Shown here: positions 6,060 through 9,880 of the stretch, piece by piece
Layout: each line of letters starts with the position of its first letter
Position numbering within the stretch: position 1 is the first letter of the stretch
Assembly: GCA_045593555.1 (NCBI GenBank)
Contig: JAZNWU010000005.1
Coordinates: 1-9,880, forward strand
Direction of reading: 5' to 3'
Source of the DNA: Fimenecus sp045593555
GTDB lineage: Bacteria; Bacillota; Clostridia; Oscillospirales; Acutalibacteraceae
DNA: 9,880 bases
Translations under genes and position numbers: made by a program
Notes under the pieces: model-generated
What the model saw: the letters and a program-made list of their open reading frames with translations, nothing else
The model's database searches: none
Told to the model about the DNA's origin: nothing

Positions 6060-7343
6060 ATGAACGAAACATATTTCCATTCCGTTCGACTTGATGAAGA
6101 AAAGTGTAAGGGTTGTGTAAGCTGTCTTAAGCGTTGCCCTACAAATGCCATAAGAGTCCGTAACGGAAAAGCACATATTCTCTCGGAACGATGTGTTGAC
6201 TGTGGTGAATGTATAAGAATTTGTCCACACCATGCAAAATATGCCGAGAAATATTCTTTGAATGAAATTCTTGATTACAAATACAGAATAGCAGTACCTG
6301 CACCGTCACTTTACGGTCAGTTCAATAACCTTGACGATACAGACTATGTGTTGACAGGGCTTAAAAGACTTGGATTTGATGATGTTTTTGAGGTTTCAAA
6401 GGGTGCAGAGCTTGTCAGTGAAGCAACACGACTGATTCTCTCAATGAATAAGACTAAAAAACCTATGATTTCTTCTGCATGCCCTGCTGTGGTCCGTCTT
6501 ATCAGAGTCCGTTTCCCTAATCTTATCGAAAATGTTCTCGATTTGAATGCACCTATGGAAGAGGCTGCACGACTTGCAAGAATAAAAGCGAAAGAAGAAA
6601 CAGGACTTCCTGATGAGGATATCGGTGTGTTCTTTATTACACCTTGTACTGCAAAGATTTCATCTATCAAGCAACCTATTTGTAATGGTAAATCATACAT
6701 AAATGGTGTCCTTGCAATTAAAGATATTTATCCTGTTCTTGTTCAGCAAATGGATAAGATTATTGAACTTGAGAGTTTGAGTGATTCAGGAATTATCGGT
6801 GTCGGTTGGGCTTCATCGGGTGGTGAGTCAGCGGCACTTTTAAAGGACAGATATTTGGCTGCTGATGGTATTGAAAATGTTATCAAGGTGCTTGAAGAAT
6901 TAGAGGACGAAAAACTCAACGACCTTGAGTTTATCGAACTTAACGCTTGTTCAGGTGGTTGCGTAGGTGGACCGTTAACCGTTGAAAATCCATTCGTTGC
7001 AAAAGCACGACTTCAAAGACTTCGTAAATATATGCCTGTTTCCTGTAATCACCTTGAATATGAGTCAATTCCCAAAGAAATGTATTGGGAAAAACCTCTT
7101 GAGGCATCACCTTGGAAACTTGCCGATAATGTTTTTGAGGCTATGCAGAAAATGAGCGATATCAAAGAATTGGAACAGACTTTACCGGGACTTGATTGTG
7201 GTATGTGTGGTTCACCATCTTGCCATTGTTTCGCAGAAGATGTGGTAATCGGTAAAGCAGATATTAATGACTGTATTTTTAATATGAGAAACCGTGACGG
7301 TGCAGTTGTCCCAAAACCTTTCAGAACAGAGGAAAAATCATGA
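6060..7343 (+). CDS. [FeFe]-hydrogenase-like protein, putative sensory type
   Basis: This cytoplasmic iron-sulfur protein of 427 residues has two N-terminal ferredoxin clusters (C16, C19, C22, C26 and C45, C48, C51, C55), an H-cluster domain (about 75-325), and a C-terminal four-Cys Fe-S motif, CGMCGSPSC plus a distal Cys (C380, C383, C388, C405). The H-cluster motifs are SSACP (138-142), TPCTAK (194-199) and E..AC..GC..G (293-304). The four [4Fe-4S]-binding cysteines are therefore present (C141, C196, C297, C301). The proton-relay Cys of the usual TSCCP motif is Ala140, and the Met of MPC is Thr194. This pattern is known from putative sensory hydrogenases such as Thermotoga maritima HydS, which are slow catalysts. 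No PAS, kinase or phosphatase domain is attached; such functions may be supplied by the neighbouring genes. TTGGAG (6045-6050) is the ribosome site and no convincing private promoter was found. The stop overlaps the next start in ATGA. Confidence 0.9.
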   Translation: MNETYFHSVRLDEEKCKGCVSCLKRCPTNAIRVRNGKAHILSERCVDCGECIRICPHHAKYAEKYSLNEILDYKYRIAVPAPSLYGQFNNLDDTDYVLTGLKRLGFDDVFEVSKGAELVSEATRLILSMNKTKKPMISSACPAVVRLIRVRFPNLIENVLDLNAPMEEAARLARIKAKEETGLPDEDIGVFFITPCTAKISSIKQPICNGKSYINGVLAIKDIYPVLVQQMDKIIELESLSDSGIIGVGWASSGGESAALLKDRYLAADGIENVIKVLEELEDEKLNDLEFIELNACSGGCVGGPLTVENPFVAKARLQRLRKYMPVSCNHLEYESIPKEMYWEKPLEASPWKLADNVFEAMQKMSDIKELEQTLPGLDCGMCGSPSCHCFAEDVVIGKADINDCIFNMRNRDGAVVPKPFRTEEKS

Positions 7344-7666
7344 TAGTAAAAGAATTAGTTGAAATATTAAATCTTAAAGTGTTGGTTGAAGGTGACTCTG
7401 ACCGTGAAATTACAGGTGGTTACTGTGGCGACTTGCTCAGTTGGGTAATGGGCAGAGCACAGAGTGGTGACTGCTGGTTTACAGTAATGGGAAATATCAA
7501 TGCTGTTGCTGTTTCAGTTCTTGCTGATTGTGCTTGTATTGTCCTTTGTGAAAACTCAACACTTGATGATGATGCAAAGGCTCGTGCTGAAATGCAAGGC
7601 GTAGCAATTCTTTCTTCTGAAGAAAATGCCTATACACTTGCTAATAAATTAGGTGAAATATTATGA
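7340..7666 (+). CDS. DRTGG domain protein 2
   Basis: These 108 residues form a single DRTGG domain with a canonical signature, DREITGGYCGDLLSWVMG (residues 21-38), followed by the typical alternating hydrophobic core with IVLCEN and GVAIL segments. It is cytoplasmic. It is related to the first protein of this operon and shares Cys29-Gly30 next to the signature, but is closer to the family consensus. AGAGGA (7328-7333) precedes the start. It overlaps both neighbours in ATGA, so it is tightly coupled to the hydrogenase and the phosphoesterase. A nucleotide-binding or dimerising regulatory role is inferred from the domain in other proteins; no enzyme activity is expected. Confidence 0.88.
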   Translation: MIVKELVEILNLKVLVEGDSDREITGGYCGDLLSWVMGRAQSGDCWFTVMGNINAVAVSVLADCACIVLCENSTLDDDAKARAEMQGVAILSSEENAYTLANKLGEIL

Positions 7667-8376
7667 TTTTAAAGTATGATTTTCATCTGCATTCGTGTCT
7701 TTCTCCGTGTGGCGATAATGATATGACACCATATAACCTTGTGAATATGGCAAAACTTATGGGTTATGACATTATCGCACTCACCGACCACAACTCATGC
7801 CTTAATTGTCCTGCTGCAATAAAAGCAGGTGAGGAGGCAGGAATTACAGTTGTGCCCGGAATGGAACTTTGCACATCAGAAGAAATTCATACAGTCTGTC
7901 TTTTCCCGACAATTGACAAAGCATTGGATTTTTCAGAATATGTGAAAACCACAATGCCACCCGTAATGAATGACGAAAGCATTTTCGGAAATCAGTACAT
8001 AATGGACCATACCGATAATATTCTTGGTAAAGAAGATATCCTTCTCACAACTGCATCGGGAATAAGTATTGATGATGTTGTCAAAGAAGTTGGAAAATTT
8101 GATGGTGCAGTTTTCCCTGCCCATCTTGACAGAGCATCATATTCTGTGCTTTCAGTTTTGGGATTTATGTACCCTGAAATGAATTTTACTGCTGCGGGTT
8201 TTACCCATAAAGCATATATTCCTCAGTACGAAGAAAAACACGAGTTGTTAAAAGGTATGAAGCATTTTCGCAATTCCGATGCTCATTACCTTGAAAATAT
8301 GGTAGAACCAACAGTAGAAATCGACTTGCCTGAATGTTCAGCCCAGGCAGTTGTAAATTATATATTAAATAAATAA
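7663..8376 (+). CDS. PHP domain phosphoesterase
   Basis: This is a predicted soluble metal-dependent phosphoesterase of the PHP family (relatives include DNA polymerase-associated domains, histidinol phosphatase and the 3',5'-nucleotide phosphatase YciV/TrpH). All expected metal-ligand positions are visible: H8 and H10 (DFHLHS), D42-H43 (LTDHNS), E68 (GMEL), H76, H154 (PAHLD) and D206/H208 (NSDAH). The length of 237 residues is short for YciV (about 290). Two cysteine pairs lie next to the active-site motifs: C12/C16 in SCLSPCG directly after HxH, and C46/C49 in CLNC directly after the TDHN motif. They could hold a second metal or be redox sensitive. AGGTGA (7651-7656) and an ATGA overlap link it to the DRTGG gene. 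As the last gene of the cluster it may remove a phosphate-containing signal; the substrate is unknown. Confidence 0.9.
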   Translation: MILKYDFHLHSCLSPCGDNDMTPYNLVNMAKLMGYDIIALTDHNSCLNCPAAIKAGEEAGITVVPGMELCTSEEIHTVCLFPTIDKALDFSEYVKTTMPPVMNDESIFGNQYIMDHTDNILGKEDILLTTASGISIDDVVKEVGKFDGAVFPAHLDRASYSVLSVLGFMYPEMNFTAAGFTHKAYIPQYEEKHELLKGMKHFRNSDAHYLENMVEPTVEIDLPECSAQAVVNYILNK

Positions 8377-8394
8377 AGTATTAATCCAAAACAA

Positions 8395-8425
8395 AAGGGA
8401 CACGAGAGTGTCCCTTAATTTTTTT
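8395..8425. terminator. Bidirectional terminator between convergent operons
   Basis: A perfect 9-bp stem AAGGGACAC / GTGTCCCTT with a GAGA loop (8404-8407) is followed on the plus strand by AATTTTTTT. Read on the minus strand, the stem is followed by TTTTGTTTT. It can therefore stop both the hydrogenase cluster and the convergent phosphopantetheinyl transferase gene, whose stop codon at 8424-8426 overlaps its edge. Confidence 0.92.
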
Positions 8426-8936
8426 ATTCAGTTTTCTCACAAACAGAAAGCATATATCCGTTGACATTTTCAGTCTGAAATTCGAATTCATTTAAACTGA
8501 ACACATCAAAGCCTTTGAAAACTTCGCCTACGCCTTCGCCACCGATTTTGCTGTATGCTTCTTTTTTTGTCCATATTTCAAAGAACATATCAGCGGTCGG
8601 GTTATCGTGAAATAGTTCAAGCTCCTTACCGTGATAAAATCTCTCGGCAACTTTTTTTATATCTCTGTCATAATCAATTTTCTCAATATCAATTCCAACG
8701 GGATTTTCACTTTTGCAGACAGCAACCATACTTCCACTATGAGAAATACTCACAAAACAGTTATCTGCCAAAGGCTTATTTTTCTCGTTATAGTGAAGAT
8801 TTTCAACACCCATACTGATAAGTGCATCTGCCGCTGCAAAGCTCTCTCTCTTTTTACAATGAGAAAGCACACTTTGTGGCAGATTCTCTTTATCTATTTG
8901 TATATCATCTGACATTTGGAAGAAATAAACTTTCAT
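8424..8936 (-). CDS. 4'-phosphopantetheinyl transferase, Sfp type
   Basis: It transfers 4'-phosphopantetheine from CoA to a serine of acyl or peptidyl carrier proteins. Seen in 170 residues: NEKNKPLA (50-57), SISHSG (63-68), the Mg-binding motif VGIDIEKID (80-88, Asp83 and Glu85), and the second signature WTKKEAYSK (122-130) followed by GGEG. It is shorter than Sfp (about 224) and reduced at the N-terminus, but both catalytic motifs are intact. GGTGAT upstream of the ATG is a reasonable ribosome site. It starts 30 bp after the stop of the peptidase gene and is probably co-transcribed with it. No carrier-protein, NRPS or PKS gene is in the window, so the target (the fatty-acid carrier protein or a distant biosynthetic cluster) cannot be told. 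Confidence 0.88.
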   Translation of the reverse strand: MKVYFFQMSDDIQIDKENLPQSVLSHCKKRESFAAADALISMGVENLHYNEKNKPLADNCFVSISHSGSMVAVCKSENPVGIDIEKIDYDRDIKKVAERFYHGKELELFHDNPTADMFFEIWTKKEAYSKIGGEGVGEVFKGFDVFSLNEFEFQTENVNGYMLSVCEKTE

Positions 8937-8966
8937 CTTATCACCGATGAAATTGTACCATAATTG

Positions 8967-9635
8967 TTATGATATATCAACAGATTTTCCAAGGTAATCA
9001 GATGGTGAAATCGCAACACCGTCTTTATATAACTCTAAATGTAAATGAATTCCGTCACTTTTTTCAATCGGAATTTCATCAAGAAGTCCGACTTTATCAT
9101 TTTTCTCTACTTCATCACCGGGTTTAACTGTACTGTCCCTGCGAAGACCGTAATATTCAGCAACAAATCCGTTTCCGTGGTCAATAGTCACAACAGTTCC
9201 CCAAAGAGCATTGTGGACAAGTTCCGTCACAACACCATCGTCAATAGCATTGATTCTGTCACCTGAAGCACCTTTAATGTCAATTCCCTTGTGAATACGC
9301 CAATCACCTGTGGTAGCATTTTTCACAAGTTCATCTTTTGAAAATTCTTTTGCGATTGTACCTTTCAATGGAAAGGCAAACTCGACTGTCAATAACGGCT
9401 CAGTTGTGGTTGTTGTGTCTATCCTTTCATCAGGCACATTGGTAATTGGAGTATTTGCTTCAATTTCTCGTCGTGTTTCTGTTGCAGCCGTTGTGCTTGT
9501 GTCAGCCTCAGGGATAAAATCATCATTGTCGTTACTTTGTTTCCAAAAAGCAAAAAGCGTAACAAAACAAAGAATCAAAACAACAACGGAGTATAGTATT
9601 CGTTTAACATTTTCCTGTTGTACAGATTTTTTCAA
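8967..9635 (-). CDS. Membrane-anchored M23 (LytM) metallopeptidase, SpoIIQ-like
   Basis: Residues 1-12 are cytoplasmic and 13-31 are a single transmembrane segment. A Thr-rich linker (about 36-85) and a C-terminal LytM/M23 domain (about 86-215) lie outside. The zinc-site residues are all present: H115 and D119 in HKGID, and H197/H199 in HLHLE, so it may cleave peptidoglycan cross-bridges. The segment FSKDELVKNATTGDWR just before the HxxxD motif and the total size (222) resemble SpoIIQ, the forespore protein of the SpoIIQ-SpoIIIAH channel; clostridial SpoIIQ generally keeps the zinc site whereas that of Bacillus subtilis does not. A general cell-wall hydrolase is the alternative, and spoIIQ neighbours such as spoIID are not in view. 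The start is TTG (9633-9635 on this strand), supported by AGAGGTG seven nt upstream. Confidence 0.88.
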   Translation of the reverse strand: MKKSVQQENVKRILYSVVVLILCFVTLFAFWKQSNDNDDFIPEADTSTTAATETRREIEANTPITNVPDERIDTTTTTEPLLTVEFAFPLKGTIAKEFSKDELVKNATTGDWRIHKGIDIKGASGDRINAIDDGVVTELVHNALWGTVVTIDHGNGFVAEYYGLRRDSTVKPGDEVEKNDKVGLLDEIPIEKSDGIHLHLELYKDGVAISPSDYLGKSVDIS

Positions 9636-9648
9636 TTCAAAACACCTC

Positions 9649-9665
9649 TGTCAATATTTTTGACA
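9649..9665. promoter_or_regulatory. Hyphenated palindrome upstream of the M23 gene, possible operator
   Basis: TGTCAA and TTGACA are inverted around a 5-bp AT spacer, next to the ribosome site of the peptidase gene. On the minus strand a TATAAA (9677-9682) lies upstream and could serve as a -10 box, placing the palindrome just after the transcription start. No good -35 was found. Weak evidence; it may be chance. Confidence 0.3.
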
Positions 9666-9738
9666 AAGATGTTAAATTTATACAAAAGATTATTTGTAAT
9701 AGGATGATAATTATAAGTGTAATTATTATCTTGTTATG

Positions 9739-9755
9739 TAAATTATAATTTATCG
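9739..9755. repeat. 17-bp AT-rich direct repeat, copy B
   Basis: TAAATTATAATTTATCG, identical to positions 17-33. It lies 8 bp before the CCTTCCCC-type palindromic repeat. Confidence 0.5.
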
Positions 9756-9763
9756 GGATATTG

Positions 9764-9880
9764 CCTTCCCCTTGAGGGGAAGGTGTCACCGCAGGTGACG
9801 GATGAGGTGGAAAAGTAGTTTTATTATGATTATTAACGATTGCTGAAGCAACCTACACCTCATCAGTCTGCTTCGCAGAC
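9764..9880. repeat. Second palindromic repeat family, cut by the window edge
   Basis: Consecutive hairpins are visible: CCTTCCCCT/AGGGGAAGG (9764-9772 and 9775-9783), GTCACC/GGTGAC (9785-9790 and 9794-9799) and GTCTGC/GCAGAC (9866-9871 and 9875-9880). A long-range pair GATGAGGTG (9801-9809) / CACCTCATC (9856-9864) closes the centre. The layout predicts that the missing right end repeats the outer CCTTCCCC-type arm. It is non-coding and differs from the TGTCATTCTGAG family. The stretch between it and the peptidase gene (9666-9738) is AT-rich with nothing else recognised. Confidence 0.8.

Noticed and set aside
6030..6233. Antisense frames opposite the hydrogenase gene
   Set aside because: They lie opposite strongly conserved ferredoxin motifs and have no ribosome site; they are shadows.
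9649..9654. TTGACA on the minus strand as a -35 box for the peptidase gene
   Set aside because: It abuts the ribosome site, so a matching -10 would fall inside the coding region. It is better read as half of a palindrome.

Overview
The window reads as a chromosomal segment of a low-GC Gram-positive anaerobe. The best guess is class Clostridia, of the Ruminococcaceae/Oscillospiraceae type. The reasons are AGGAGG-like ribosome sites, occasional TTG starts, an [FeFe]-hydrogenase-family protein, a SpoIIQ-like peptidase, and several dispersed palindromic repeats between AT-rich genes. No rRNA, tRNA, CRISPR array or transposase gene is visible.

Layout. (1) Positions 1-288 carry a palindromic repeat and a promoter. 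(2) 289-2675 is a compact plus-strand operon: a MurD-type cell-wall ligase, a Nudix ADP-ribose pyrophosphatase and a Maf nucleotide pyrophosphatase, with 3-bp spacing and then an ATGA overlap. (3) 2744-4829 holds two tandem paralogues, each a membrane-anchored protein with a repetitive acidic Asp/Ala/Pro linker and an exported domain I do not recognise; a strong terminator follows. (4) After a second repeat copy and a promoter, 5114-8376 encodes five proteins: DRTGG domain, RsbW/RsbT-like ATPase, [FeFe]-hydrogenase-like iron-sulfur protein, second DRTGG domain, PHP phosphoesterase. Three of the four junctions are ATGA overlaps; the fourth is split by a third repeat copy. (5) A bidirectional terminator separates this from a convergent minus-strand pair: a SpoIIQ-like M23 peptidase (upstream) and an Sfp-type phosphopantetheinyl transferase. 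(6) The right edge carries part of a different palindromic repeat family.

The most interesting region is the five-gene cluster. Its hydrogenase-like protein keeps the four cysteines that bind the [4Fe-4S] part of the H-cluster, but has Ala where catalytic hydrogenases have the proton-relay Cys. It also carries three accessory Fe-S motifs. That pattern is known from putative sensory [FeFe]-hydrogenases. Its company of a GHKL ATPase, two DRTGG proteins and a phosphoesterase suggests a cytoplasmic H2/redox-sensing module that signals through nucleotides or phosphorylation; this is inference. The duplicated anchored surface proteins are the second candidate for undescribed biology.
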